64,000 nucleotides of DNA from positions 23,277,580-23,341,579 of the forward strand of contig CM052355.1 of NCBI GenBank assembly GCA_028551475.1, written 5' to 3'. The notes beneath the pieces were generated by a model that worked only from the letters and a program-made list of their open reading frames with translations, was not told the DNA's origin and ran no database searches. The position numbers were made by a program, and so were the translations under genes. This document shows, piece after piece, positions 24,226 to 37,900 of this stretch. Source of the DNA: Casuarina equisetifolia (lineage: Eukaryota > Streptophyta > Magnoliopsida > Fagales > Casuarinaceae). The number at the start of each line of letters is the position of its first letter. Position 1 is the stretch's first letter.

Positions 24226-27200
24226 CAAAAAAAGGAGGAAAGGAGGAAAGTTCTGGTTTCTTCAAAATATTTTAGTTTCAGTTTCGTCTCGCTGTAGTAC
24301 TGATCTCTTAAATTAAATTATCGACATGAATATATAGTTATAACAATAGTGACATGGCACGGATTCATAGGCAGGCCCACAGCACATTCTTTTGCTTAAG
24401 AATCCCTATACACTTAAAAAGACTTTTGAAAGACCAACAAATGGACTTGTGTTTTTGTAGTCATGAGCACAAGAACCTTCCTAGAAACTTATAGTTTCTA
24501 AAAATCAGCCACATAACATAAATCCTTTGTAAATTCGTAACTTCTTCGTTTATGTCCCAAAGCCTTTAAGCTTGTGGCTCTCCACTGTTTTTTCCAAAAA
24601 AAAAAAAACATTAAAAAAAATACAGTACAAGTTTTTTAAATTCCTCTAACCAAGGCTACAGCCTCCTTCGCTGTTGCTGCTTCATCAAAAACCATCCTAT
24701 AATAAATGTCTACGGTAACTAAGAAGAGCTTTTCCAAGGTTTCTTACGTAGTTAGGATTTTTGCCTTAGGAGTCAATTTTTTACCACTCTACACTGTTCC
24801 CTTAATCCAGTCACCTTTACATATTTTTCTGTATTACGCCAAAGAACTTATACTCCTGAGGTTGATCTGGTTGGACCAGTTTCCAGTTGCCGAACATGCT
24901 TCAAAGCTTTAGAAGTCTAGGTTTAGAAAGTGCAGAACTTATATCCTGGTTCTTTATATAAAATAAGAAGTGAGTCATAATCTGGAGGTTGCAATAATTT
25001 CTAAAAGACCATAAATTGTGTTATGGTAGTAGTAGAAGAAGTTGGACAAGCACAAAGTAGGCAAAGTTTACCTTATCTACTTCGCCTAGAATGTTAGGTT
25101 TTGGTAATAAATTAGTTGTTTCTGCTGGTTGTTTAGTGTAGTTGTAGTTAGCTTGGGTTTCCGATCCCAATATTGAAGACTAGGAAATCAGTCAGTTCAG
25201 AAGCATTTCTTGGTTTCATTGATATATCTGTGTTCTTCAGCCGGGTAAAAATGAGATTACTGTTGCTGAATCCTTGGGCAGACTTGTGTCAATATTATTC
25301 ATATAATTGACTGATTTGCTGTGAATGTGAGTCTGGTTCTATTCCGCACATCCTTCTGTCCATATCTAACACTAATCCGTATTCAACCATTTTCATGTTC
25401 AACAACTCAACTATTAGGACTATAGTTAGATTCTACTACACTGAAGATTGTTAAATGAGAGAACCAGTAGACAAGTCTGCTTATAGGTCGAGCATCGAAG
25501 TAGGCACTTATTAGAGCTCACCTCTTCTTCTATCTTGCGCATTATCGTATAGTTCACATTTCGCATTCTTGTTTCTAGTGACTAACATCCAATGATCAAT
25601 TAAGCAATGTTAATATCATCTTTTGATTGTAAATTTTGAACAACAATTCGTGCCGCCATTATAACAACGACGGGTGTCTTTTTAGTGCAGTTTCTTATTT
25701 GTAAATTTTAAATTATGATTTTGGTCACTATTTTCTTATACTCTTATATTTGTTTTTGTTGTATGTTGTTTTGTCGTTAGCATAACAAGTCCAACTTTCC
25801 TAGAATTTACCAAACCTTCACAAAATTATATGCACTCAATTTTCTCCCAAATTAACATCCTTGGAACTAGTAATACGATGGAAGTCAAAGTCTTTCCTTT
25901 TCATTCATGTTGAAATTGAATGCCATCATTTTGACCTAATAAGAGAATAGCTAGTGCAAAGTAGATCTTGAGAGGAATTCGTACAATTCCTATATTGCGC
26001 ATAAATACAGACACATGTATACAATAATTTTACATGATTTGGCCTCCATTACTTTCATATGCTGATGAGTTCAATTCTCCTATAATAAATCAAAAACTTA
26101 CAATTGCAATCTTTTAAATAGAAAAAAAGATTGTAAAACCCTCTTAATCTTAGTATCATAATGCTTTTCAAATAAGACACTACTTGGTTATTAGTGTTGT
26201 AGAAATTTTTTATTTTACATCTAAATACATAACTTAAAAGTCTATTTATAGGCCTTTAAACTTGAGATGCTTTCTCGTCAATGCCGTGTGGGACTTTTAT
26301 TCGGTGAAATTTTAAATACAAGTAAACAAGTTGAACAAATAATATAATGATAGGAAAGTGTATCATCCTACAAAGATTGGTGAATATTAGACTAATTAAA
26401 TATCAACAATAAACTAATCTTAAAATTTATTTAGCAAATCAAAAGGACGTTGATGATGAAATAAAATTTAAAATGTCCAAAAAAAATTCAAGAGTAATTG
26501 AAATTAAATCCAAGTAAGAAAGATCAATATGAGAAACATGTTAGAACATTTAATTTCATCATAACTACTAGATATGAATTTTCATAATTTATGCTTGCAA
26601 AAATGATAATACCTATGTGATGGCTAAATTTCCTAATTTATTTACTATCTTATGTCTAGGTATAGCAAACCTACTCCATTTATTAATTCACTATATCTCT
26701 ATGTGAATTAAAATAAATAAAATGCATTAGGATCTATGAACATTTCTGATTTAGAATAAATCTTTCGATCATCTTATCACCAAAAGCCACACAAACAACA
26801 TAGTATATGTCTATCCATATTTAATTCATAGTTATATATTATAAGAAGCAATTGCATATTATTACCTTTCAGTCTCAATATGTATATCAAATTATTCAAG
26901 TGGTGGCCAATCACTTAAAAGCATTAAGCATAATAATATATAACTCATATAAATAAAATATCTTGCAAAATATGAAAACTTATAGGATTTACATCATCAT
27001 AATTAGGCTACATCATCACTCTAACAAAAGAAATTTAGAACATAATGAAATAATAAACCAAAACAATGGTAGAAATTAAGCAAAACATCTTAAATAAAAA
27101 AAAAAAAAGGAAAGTTGTCACCACATTGTCCAGCACTCCTCCCTTATATAGTGTTTAGGGTTCTAAATTATCTTTTTATCCCAATAAAAGTGGGTTTTGG

Positions 27201-27586
27201 ATTCTCAAGACAACTGGGTTTTGGACTCTTATATTAATTAGGCTTTGAACTTCTAATATGACTAGATTTTCTAATTATTTAGAAAACCCAATAACAATAA
27301 ACATCTAATAACAATCATCTGAAAGTGTAAGCCCATCTTGATTTTCTTAACCTTGATATTTTGATCATATTTTGCCACGTAATAAGTATTAGGTTCTCCA
27401 TGCTTGTCCTTTTTCTTTATGCCTCCTTATGCTACATAAACAAGAGAAACTTAAGTAAATAAAGAAGAATTTAAATATTTTCTCACAAGCATTAGATAAT
27501 TTATTACTTAAATTAAGTAAAATAACTCTATAAAAATAGAGTTACTAACTTCCTCTTTGAAAGGAGTCCCCAACTATTAGGAATAT
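24226..27586. other. Intergenic region upstream of RTNLB
   Basis: I see no coding pattern. The first part (to about 25900) looks like unique AT-rich sequence. From about 25900 it becomes very AT-rich, and near 26030 has TTTTACATGATTTGGCCTCC, reminiscent of the conserved 'ACGTGGTTCGG' block in plant LTRs. An old LTR is possible, but I could not find its ends or partner. Confidence 0.35.
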
Positions 27587-28976
27587 TGTTATTCCACCAT
27601 TATTTTGATGATGACAAAGAAAAAGAAAATATTTCATGAAAGTGTATTTTTGATATGATAAATATCTTAATGTTAATGTGTTAGGATATATAAACATTTT
27701 GATATGAAGATATTATAATTCATTGTTTATTTATGGGTTTAAATAAGAAAAATGATGTTGGATCATTTTACAAGAAATTGGTTAATTTTGTGCATGAAAC
27801 AGGCCACTTAAAGCCCACTTAAGGACTGATTCAAGCTTACATGAAGCAAGCCACCCAAAGTTGACTTAAGAACTGATCCAGGCCTACATGAAGCAAGCCA
27901 ACCAAGGTTAACTTAAAAGCTTAACCAAGCTCGATGCTAATTAAAAGCCTACTCATTGAAAAATATCACCATTTAAGTTAAATGACCAGAGCACTTGTTT
28001 ACTCAAGCTCCTAACTGAGAAGCCTTAACCCCCAAATTCAAAATAGCTTCGCATGACTTCTATCTCTCTTTGAGTAGCTAATTCTTCAGTGGGAAGATTT
28101 GAGAAGCGATTGAATGTCAGAACAGTCATTTATGAGCATTAATTGAAGCTTTAACTGTAGATTGAAGGAAAACTCTCTATCTCTTAACAAGAAAAAGGAT
28201 ATAAGTATGTCAGGTTTGACAAGAAACCTTAATGAACTCTTGTTATTCAAATATGATATAAAAAGCTCTTCTTAACGGTTCTAAAGAAGCATTTGCATGA
28301 GATATTTAAGAAAACTGTGAGAAAGATTTAAAGTTGCACAAGCATTGCTATCTCTTTAGCTTCGGTGATACTCTCTGATATTCAATGATATTCGGTGATA
28401 TTTTCTTAAGGTCAAATATTTGTGATCATACATACTTGTATACACTCGTTTATGTGCTAATTCAACTTTAATCATTATTTGCATATAAATCTTGTTGTAA
28501 ATTTAAAACACTAATATGATGATATTTGGAGGTTTCATGACTAGAGCTTAGATTCTCATTTAATATCTTGAATAAACTCTTTGATTAGCAATAACCCTCA
28601 TAAACTTCATATTATTTAGGGATTTGCTATTGAAATAAGGTTGAGTCAACCTTCTATTGCAACCTATGACTTGTGTAACTCATTGAAGAGGAGTTGGAAA
28701 GATTAGGAGAACATTTTTTCCTAACCAATGAGTAAAGAGGACTTCAACTAGTTAAGTCAGAAGAAGAAAATGGTGAAAGAAGGTGAAAAAGGCTAAATCA
28801 CCGTAAAAAATTTGTGTTTATGCTTGTTGTTTGTGTATGCTTTATCTTGCTACTTATATTTATCCTTTGTGCTTAATTTGATTCTATTGTGAGTGTTTAA
28901 AGACCAATTGATGAACATAATTTGAGATACCAACTAAACACCCCCCTTTTCTTGGTTAGCCATTGTACCTAATACA
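27587..28976 (+). mobile_element. Probable solo LTR, diverged relative of family A
   Basis: This unit of about 1.39 kb starts TGTTATTCC and ends with AACACCCCCC(T)nCTTGGTTAGCCATTGTACCTAATACA. The end matches family A in layout: C6 run, CTTG(G)TTA, AGCCAT, CA. A TATA-like GATATAAAAAGC lies at 28256-28267. Shared blocks include 'TATGTGCTAATTCAACTTTAATCATTATTTGC' (paraphrased from 28453-28484). No internal domains or second LTR are present. I could not see a target-site duplication, so the ends are approximate. Confidence 0.6.
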
Positions 28977-29149
28977 AAAAAATTACTTCCTTAACAAGAA
29001 TTCTCAAATAGCTTCACTTTTTCAAAAAGAAAAAAAACTTCACATGCTTTATCTCTTTGGTCTTCTACTATCTAAATAGAATTCTAGTTAGTCTATTTAC
29101 TACCATATCTTCACATCTTTTTGAGAAACTTAACCATCTAGTAGCAAAC

Positions 29150-29648
29150 TGCAATAGCCTAAGGATTAATAAGAAAAGAATTGTATGGGTCATTTTATCT
29201 TGCATTCTATGCATTTTAATAATTGTGTAGTTAGTGTCATTTGCTTTAACATCGTATGCATTTTAAGCCTTGCTATTAAGAGTCTTATTAGTTTTGCTAT
29301 TAAGAGTCTTAAGTCAGTTAGAAGGGCCACTGAAGTGGTTAAATAAGTTGTTAAGCCATTATAACTAATTGAGTAGTATAAAAGTTGTTGGTTATGAATT
29401 GGAAGGCAAGCAATTTCAATTGAAAGTTTGTACTAGTGGTTTGGATTCCCTTAAAGAGTCCAGTTATTGAATTGAGGTTTGGGTTCCCTCTAAGAACTCA
29501 AAAATTTTCTATTATTCTTGCTAAATCGTCAAAATTGGCCACAAAAGGAATCTCACTAGGGAGTTATAGTCAAAATGGAGTTTAATCCCCATTTGGCATC
29601 ATACTTAATTTGCTTATAGAGAACAAATTGGAAGTTTAGACTGTTGCA
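29150..29648 (+). repeat. 5' LTR of the gypsy element
   Basis: It starts TGCAATAGCC and ends CTGTTGCA, directly before the primer-binding site. It aligns without large gaps to 33886-34384. Confidence 0.92.
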
Positions 29649-29651
29649 AAG

Positions 29652-29664
29652 TGGTATCAAAGCC
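29652..29664 (+). other. Primer-binding site (initiator Met-tRNA)
   Basis: TGGTATCAAAGCC three bases after the 5' LTR, one base from the standard TGGTATCAGAGCC. Confidence 0.85.
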
Positions 29665-29689
29665 AAGTTTATTCCAACCCATTCCACTC

Positions 29690-32600
29690 TATTGATTTAA
29701 ATCATAAAATTGATGCCCTAACCGAGACAATGCTTCCTAACATTTGGGTAGGGAAGCACAAGTTGTGTATTAACTTATATGGAAGGAAACCATTGATAAT
29801 CTTATATGTTTGGAAGCATTAACTGAGGAATTAGTTAAACAATTTGGTCTTACACTTTTTAAAGATCATTTTGGAGAGTTAACCAAATTAAAGCAAACTC
29901 GTTTAGTTTAAGAATACCAATCTTAATTTGGTAAATTGTTGCTCAGATTTGGACATTGAGAAAAAGAGCACCAGATTAGTTGCTTCATTAGAGGATTGAA
30001 AGAAAAGATTAGGTTGGATGTTATAGCACACAATCGACCTTCTCTCTTGCTTGATATAGGATTTGCCAAGTTGTTTGAAGCTAAAGAATCAGCTTATAAA
30101 ACTAACTATAATACACTGTGGAGGAAGTCACATAGGGGAGGGGAAGGAGAAACCATAGTTAGGGATAATAGAACTTAGTTACCTATTAAGCATCTTACTC
30201 AACTAGAAATCATGGATAAGAGCTAGGGGATTATATTTTAATTGTGATGAAAAATACTCCCCTGGCCACCGTTGTAAGAAGTTGTTCTTGTTGGAAAAGG
30301 TGTTGATAGGAGATGATAATGAGGAATCTAAAGAGGAATCTAGGGAAGAATTGGGAGAATTAAGGATGTTATTTGTGGCTACCATGTTTGATGTGTATAA
30401 TCTTAAAACTATGAGGATTCAAGGAAGAATGGGACAAGCTAGAGATCTGCTTCCTATTTTGATTGGCTATGACAATACTTATAATTTTGTGAGTAATAAG
30501 TTGGCTCAGAACTTGTAGTTACAATCATTGATCCACAAAGACTTCAATGTCGAAGTAGTAAGTGGAGAAACAATAAATAGATGAGGTTTTTGTAAGGGAG
30601 TGGAGTTAGAAATAGTTGGCATTCTTATGGTAATTGATTTTTTTATCTTACCCCTACCTAAACTAAAAATCATTCTTGGGGTTCACTGGTTATCTAATTT
30701 AGGAGTGATTGGTTGGGATTACTCCAAACTGCAAATGTCTTTCAATTGGAATGGCTAATCGGTTACTTTGTATGGAGTTCATAAACCTACAAATAAGTTA
30801 GTAGAAGTCTCTAAGATGAGTAAGTTGCTAGATTGTTAGCAACAAGGGGTCATTTTACAACTAAAATCTACACTACAATTAAAAGGTTTTGTAGATTGTC
30901 ACAGTGGTCAGGTAGGTTTTAGCAATTACTTTCTTAATATAAGGACTTATTCAAGAAACCTTATGGATTTCCCCTACACTACTCTCATGAGCATCACATG
31001 ACACTTAGGAATGAAACCAAGGTTGTTCATACTAAGCCTTATCGTTATCCATATGTTTAGAAAAAATAGATAGAGAAAACAGTAGTTGATTTGTTCACAA
31101 AAGGAGTAATAGGGGATAACACTAGTCTTTTTTCCTCTTTAGTCCTTTTGGTTAGAAAAAGGATGGCTCTTGAAGGATGTGTATGGATTATAAGGCCCTA
31201 AATAAAGAGATTGTAAAGGATGGATTTCCTATTCCCATGGTGGATGAGCTTTTGGATGAATTAAATGAGCTGAGCTATTTACTAAACTAGATCTTAAATC
31301 AAGTTATCATTAAATTCATATTAAGGAAAAGGATATTCATAAAACAACTTTTCAAACACCATAAGGCCACTTTGAGTTCTTAGTCATTCCATTTGGCCTT
31401 TATAATGCCTTATCTACCTTTCAAAGTTTAATGAATAAGATCTTCAAGCCATTTTTAGCCAAATTTGTATTAGTCTTCTTCAACGATATCTTGATTTATA
31501 GCAAGTAGTGGGATGAGCACATTGAGCATGTTTGAATGGTCTTAAGGTATTGAGGAGCAACTAGCTTTTTGTCAAGAAAGAAAAATGCATTTTTGGGACC
31601 AAAACAATGAATTATCTAGGCCATATCATTAATGGCTAGAGTGTGGTAGTAGAACCAAAAAAAGTGGCAGCAATGATGGAATGCCCAGTACCATAGTCAA
31701 TAAAATCATTGAGGGGTTTTTTAAGGTTGACTAGCTATTGTAGGAAATTTATCAAGTACTATGGTTTAATTGCCTCTCCACTCACTCGGTTACTTAAGAA
31801 AGATGGGTTTGTATGGAATAATGAGGCTACAGCTTTTAAGGAACTTAAGTTAAAGATGATAGAAGCTCTTGTCCTAAGACTACTAGATTTTTCCTTACCA
31901 TTCATCATTGAATATGATGCCTGTGGAACTGGGGTAGGGGTAGTATTAAGCTAGAATTAACAACCTTTTGCTTTTTTCAATCAAGCTTTGCAAGGTAAAA
32001 ACTTACTACTTTCCTTTTATGAAAAGGAATTGTTAGCCCTCATATTAGCTATTAAGAAATGGAGACAATATTTGTTAGGTACTTGGTTTATTGTTCAAAT
32101 AGATCATAAAAGCCTTCAAAATTTGTGGAATCAAAAATTGTAACTGCAGCTCAACAATGATGGTTGATTAAATTAATAGGATATGACTTTGATATTCACT
32201 ACAAGTCATGCAAGGAGGATATAGTTGTTTATACTCTATCTAGAATCCATAAAGCTCAACTTTTTTTTCCTAAAAAGGTGTCAGACTCTTAGTTGTTGTC
32301 TCTAGTCACTATTAAGAGGTTGAATAGTCTCTCATTAAGCATAATAAACAATACACTTTTGTTCTTGGTATTTGGGAACTAGGTGATAGTAGTGCTTCAT
32401 CACACTATCAAGCTTTACAATGAAAGGCAGTTTCTTAGCCAATTCTTGATTGGTTAGATACTATTTAAGAGGAAGTTAAACATGACTTGAATCTTTAAGA
32501 GATTCTGCACAAAATTAGTCTTAATGCAATAGGGAAAGATTGGTAGTATAAAAATGAAGTAATGTTCTTTCAAAACTGCTTCCATTTAAGGAAGAATTCT

Positions 32601-33720
32601 ACCCTCATTCCTATTATTCTTCAAGAAATTCATGGTACCACACATGAAGGTTATTTCAAGACTTGGCAAAGAATAAAAGTTTTTTTTTTCACTGGGTTCA
32701 AATGAAGGAAGTTGTGCAAAAATTTGTCCAAGAATGTACTGTATGTCAACAAGTTAAGTGGCAAAATAAAAAACCTAATGGTTTGATGCAACCCTTACCC
32801 ATTCCAGAACATGTATAGGAGGACATCTTTATGGATTTTATAAATGGGTTGTTGGTTTCTAAGGGAAAACAAGTAATCATGGTGGTAGTGGATAAAATGT
32901 CTAAGATGGCCCATTTTATGGCCTTATCTCACTCGTATTCAACTGTAAGTGTGGCTAAAGTCTTCTTTGATTCCATTTTTAAGCTTTATGGTATGCGTAA
33001 AAGCATTGTATGTGATAGAGATGTAGTTTTCACAAGAAGCTTTTGGAGATAGTTATTTGAATTGCAAGGTACACGATTCATCTTCTCTGTTGCATATCAC
33101 CTTTAAACCAATGGCCAATCTAAGGTAGTAAATAAGACTTTGGAAGTTTACCTTCATTGTTTTACTTGGGATCATCCTAAGGATTGGTTGAGATGGTTAT
33201 CATGGGTTAAGTATTGTTACAATACCAACATCCATGGTGCTCATAATAAGTCCCCTTATAAGCTGGTATATGGTTATACCCTCCTTCTTTTCTCTTTTAT
33301 ATTCTAGGTTCCTCTACTTTAGAGATGGTTGATCAAGAATTAAAGGCTCATAATGAAATCCTTAAGGATATACGGGAAAGGCTAAAAGGTGCTTAAGATT
33401 GTATGAAAAAATGTTATGATGTTAGTAAGACAAAGGTGCAATTTTAGGTTGGTGACTTTGTTTACCATAAGTTACAACCTTATAAAGGCACTTCCTTGGT
33501 GATCCATAAGAATTACAAGCTTTCTCCCTAGTATTTTAGGCCATATAAGGTTCTATAGAGAGTCAATGAAGTGGCTTACAGATTGCAACTACCCCTAAGT
33601 TCTCGTGTGCATAATGTTTTCCATGTCTCCATGCTTAAGAAAGCAATTGGAGATTATGTAATGGTCCAGCATGAATTACCAATTTTCTTGCAATCTAAAG
33701 ATGTTATTACTCCATAACCA
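29690..33720 (+). pseudogene. Gypsy gag-pol pseudogene
   Basis: Gag lies at about 29700-30180, with a partial zinc knuckle (FNCDEKYSPGHRCKKL) near 30235-30283. Protease is near 30440-30520, where 'DSGSTHNF' is replaced by a decayed YDNTYNFVS. RT lies at about 31020-31520, with CMDYKALNKEIVKDGFPIP, then [25 protein letters not shown] and [11 protein letters not shown] (the YxDD box appears as FNDI). RNase H is at about 31880-32250. Integrase begins at about 32620 with H..H and C..C (VQECTVCQQVK), and the core (DFINGL, DKMSKMAHFMAL, CDRDVVFTRSFW) is at 32831-33052. The C-terminal LQPYKG...HNVFHVSMLKK lies at about 33470-33640. Many in-frame stops make it inactive. Confidence 0.9.
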
Positions 33721-33885
33721 TAGGCTATTTTGGATCATTGTGTCCATAAGAAATAGTCTTTAACTTTTGGTGCATTGGTAAGGTTTGCCTTTGCAGGAGG
33801 CTACCTGGATTGCTACTAATGTTTTCAACCAGCACTATCCCTCCTTTTAACCTTGGGGAAAAGGTTTCTATTAAGAGGAAGGGAT

Positions 33886-34384
33886 TTCAATAGTCGAAGG
33901 ATTAATAAGGAAAGGATTATATGTGTCATTTTATCCTGTATTCTATGCATTTTAATAACTATGTAGTTGGTGTTGTTTGCTTTAACATTGTATGTGTTTT
34001 AAGCCTTGCTGTTAAAAGTTTTATTAGTTCTATTGTTAAGAGTCTTAAGTCAGTTAGAAAGGCCGTTGAAGTGGTTAAATAAGTTGTTAAGCCATTGTAA
34101 CTAATTGAGTAGTATAAAAGTTGCTAGTTACGAATTAGACAGCAAGCAACTTTAATTGAAAGTCTATACTAGAGGTTTGGATTCCCTTAAAGAATCTAGT
34201 TACTAAATTGAGGTTCGAGTTCCCTTTAAAAACTTAAAATTTTCCTATTATTCTTGCTAAATCATCAAAATTGGCCATAAGAGGAATCTCACTAGGGAGT
34301 TAGAGTTAGATTAAAGTTTAATCCCCACTTGGTCTCATACTTGATCTACTTATAGAGAACAGATTCAGAGTCTGGACTGTTGCA
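33886..34384 (+). repeat. 3' LTR of the gypsy element
   Basis: It starts TTCAATAGTC, where the expected TG start has mutated to TT, and ends CTGTTGCA followed by the CAAAC duplication. It is preceded by the purine tract AAGAGGAAGGGA. Confidence 0.92.
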
Positions 34385-34389
34385 CAAAC

Positions 34390-34979
34390 ACACTTTTCTT
34401 TATCTTTTCTTTTTTCTTGTTTTTTCACTTTCCTAAGTATTACTTTGTCTTGTTTCTACATCTTCAACTAATTGTATCACCTTTGCATGGATATCCATGT
34501 GAAGCAAACTTTCCAAAAGAAATAAAATTATAACCTCATGGAGGTACTTACCTTAATCAACTTCATTATGAAGCATGAAGCTAACATTCTTAGTGCCTTA
34601 AGTTCTCACCTTTTTTTATTTCCTGCAATGAAATAACTGAGATTCCATCCCTTATTTAAGGTATCAAAACTAGTTTTTTTTTTCTTTTTGTGCATGAATA
34701 TGAGTATAAGAGTTTACTTAAGATTATCCTTTAGAATTCTGGAGCACCACCAAATCCTCCACCAATCATTTACAATTATTCTTTATATGGCTAACTTTAA
34801 AATATCACAATATTTGTTTTCATGGTTTCTAGGCTTGGATTTAGTTCTTTCTCTTCAACTATTATTACTTATGGAGTCTTTCCTTGATAAAAACTCATCA
34901 CAACCAATGCTTGAGTTGGACTTGTGCTTAATGTGCTCCCACATTGATGGTTGCAACTTGAACTTGGGTTGAATTGGAT
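34390..34979. other. Sequence between two gypsy elements, no gene seen
   Basis: Pyrimidine-rich, AT-rich sequence without recognisable coding similarity. It may include the decayed 3' end of the reverse-oriented gypsy element to the right. Confidence 0.35.
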
Positions 34980-37900
34980 CCACCTGCAACATCCTTCCTA
35001 GATTCATAAGGATTTTCCCTCAAATACACAAGCTTGTCATTTTCCAAATATGGTGATTAGTCTCCCAAATTGAAAGTGACCAAATTCTCCTCTAGTTAGT
35101 TGGCAAATTAACCTTGTATGCATTGTTCCTAATCCCAACAATCACCTTAAAGAGGCCATCAACTTTAGGTGCTAACCTACTTTTCCTTTGGGATGGAAAC
35201 TTCTTATTTCTAAAATACACCCAAACTAAGTCACCTAGTTGAAATTGGAAAGACTTTTAATGTTTTTTGGCTTTCCTCTTATATGTCTCATTAGCCTTTT
35301 TGATTTGTGACTGAATATTCTCATAAAGATTCTTCATTGTTTTGGTTTTCTTATTTGCACTTGTACTAACTTAAACATCAAAAGACAAAAAAGTTAGTTC
35401 AATAGGAGTAATTGAATTGGTTCTATAAACTACATCAAATGAAGAATGACCAATGGAAGAATCTAGAGCAACATTGTATGCAAAATTAGGTGAAGGCAAG
35501 CTTTAAGTCCCAATTGTTAAGATTTCAATTTACCATAATGTGCAAAAGAGTTCACGATGCTTAGTTGGTCACCTTGATTTGGCTATTAGTTTATAGATGG
35601 TAAGAACTATTAAATAAGAATTTTGTACCAACTTCCCCTCACAAAGTTATTCAAAAGTGACACATAAACTTGTTATCCCAATCAAAGACCATGGTTCTTG
35701 CAACTCTATACAATCTTGTGATCTCTTTGAAGAATAAATTAGTAACACGAAAGGCTTTGTTAGTTTTGTGGCATGGGATGAGATATGCCATCTTAGAAAA
35801 CATATCTACTTGTAAAATGATAGAGTCCTTCATTCATTGAGTTCTTAGGAATGCCACGATGAAATCAATGCTTAAATCTTCTCGAAATTGATTTGGAATT
35901 TGCAAAGGAGTGTGAGGACTTGGTTTGAAATGATGCCTTACCATTGACATGTATAACATTTAGAACTAATAACTTGAACATCAACTTGCATTTTTTTCCC
36001 AATAAAAATGCTCCTTAAGAATCTCCATGGTCTTGTCGAAATGGCCAACCAAGTTTGTTCCATGTGTCTCCCTCACTAAAAATTCTCTAAAGGACCACTT
36101 TGGAACACACAATTGATTCCCTTTAAAGAGAAACCCCTTATGAACTATATAGTCTCCATTAGCACTCTTGGCACATTTGATCATAAAGGAAGATATCATC
36201 TCTAATTTATCAATATAATGTTTTCTCATAAGTTGGAAACTTAGTACCCTAGCATCTAAAGTGGCAAGCAAAGAATACCTTCTAGACAAGGCATTCATAA
36301 CAACATTAGCAACACCTAGTTTATAATGAGAAACAAATAAGAAGTATTGAAGAAACTTTACACATTATGCATGCCTTAGGTTTAGTTTATGTTGGCCATT
36401 GCAAAACTTTAAAGCTTGGCAATCTAATTATGGAAAAAATTCTTTAGACCTTAAGTAGTGACTCTAATGATCTAAAACTCTTACAATTGTATAAAACTTT
36501 TCATCATAAATGGAATAGTTTCTCTTGTAGTTATTAATCTTCTCACCAAAATAAGCTATTGGCCTCTTGGATTGAATAAGATAATTACTACACTAACTTC
36601 ACTTGGATCACATTCAACTTTAAAGACTTATCAAAGTTTGATAGTACAAAAGTTGTAGCTTCACACATTTTTTGCTTGCTCACATCAAAAGCTTCATTAG
36701 CCTTGTTTGTCTACCCAAAGGCACCCCTCTTAATACATTCAGTAATGGAAGCCATGGTGGTACTAACATTAAAGACAACTGATGGTGGAATTAAACTAGG
36801 CCATGAAAGCTTATAACTTGAATGGTGGACCTAGGCTTATGCTAAGACTTGATTGCTTCTGCCCTAGACTTATCAACTATAATACCCTTCTTTGGAACGA
36901 CATATCTAAGGAGCAAAGTACAAAAGGAAAAGAATTCATACTTCCTTAACTTGTCATAAAGCTTTTCTTGTCTTAACACGTCAAAGGCATGCCTTAAATT
37001 ATCCAAATTGATCCTATTAATATTTATGATAAACAATCATATCATTAGAAACACAAATTTACTAAAAAAGGCTTAAGTACCTCATTCATCAAACACATGA
37101 AGGTGCTAAGTGCATTGGATGCTTGAATGGCATGACTCATAATACCTCATTCATCAAACTTATAAAACCTCCTTTGGTTTTGAAAGTTATTCCATTCATT
37201 CTCCTCTTTCATTCAAATTTGATAATAACCATTCCTTAAGTTAATCTTAGAGAATATGGTGGTTTTATATAACTCATCAAGCATGCCATCAAACGCCAGT
37301 ATGGGATACTTTTACTTAATGGTGATTTTATTAATGGCTTTACTCTAGCACATCCAAAATGAGCCATCCTCCTTTGGCACCATTAGGGTTGAGTCTAAAC
37401 ATAGGCTTATGCTTTCCTTTATAAACCTTTAGCTAATCAATTCATTCATTTTATTTTATTTTATTTTTTTTGTTCCTTAGCCTCCTTGAGATTGCATCTA
37501 TAAGTGACTTTTTTGGGTAAGGGTACCCTTGAAAGTGGTAGACTTGGTGAAAGGTCATTTGGGAATACATCATTGAATTTGGCTAAAAGTAGTTGGATAA
37601 GAGGATGTCTCACTCACCCCCTACTTTTTCTTTCCTCTTAGTAAGAAACAATACAAGGATGAGTATATGTGTTTGGATGGCATTCTCTATTTGGGTTTAG
37701 AGAATGCCATCCAAACACATATACTCATCCTTGTATTGTTTCTTAAGAATAGATTCCCTTTCTTGTCTTTTATCCCATATGGTGTTTGGTATATTTGGGA
37801 AGGATTAAATAAAGCTAAAATGATAAGCTTCTTGTTCAGCTTGAAGGTATAAGTGTTCCTTTTACTAATATATCTATTACCCCTATCATATTTCCATGTT

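Larger units (their letters stand above)
29150..34384 (+). mobile_element. Nearly full-length but dead Ty3/gypsy retrotransposon
   Basis: Two 499-bp LTRs (29150-29648 and 33886-34384) are flanked by CAAAC at 29145-29149 and 34385-34389, a perfect target-site duplication. A primer-binding site TGGTATCAAAGCC (29652-29664) follows the 5' LTR, and a purine tract (33873-33884) precedes the 3' LTR. The interior carries gag, protease, RT, RNase H and integrase remnants in gypsy order, all full of stops. By eye the two LTRs differ at about 14% of positions, mostly transitions, so the insertion is old. Total length is 5235 bp, normal for a plant gypsy element. Confidence 0.93.

Noticed and set aside
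24113-24316. Open frames on both strands over the (AT)n tract
   Set aside because: They consist of Lys/Ile/Tyr runs from the A-run and AT repeat, with no start or homology support.
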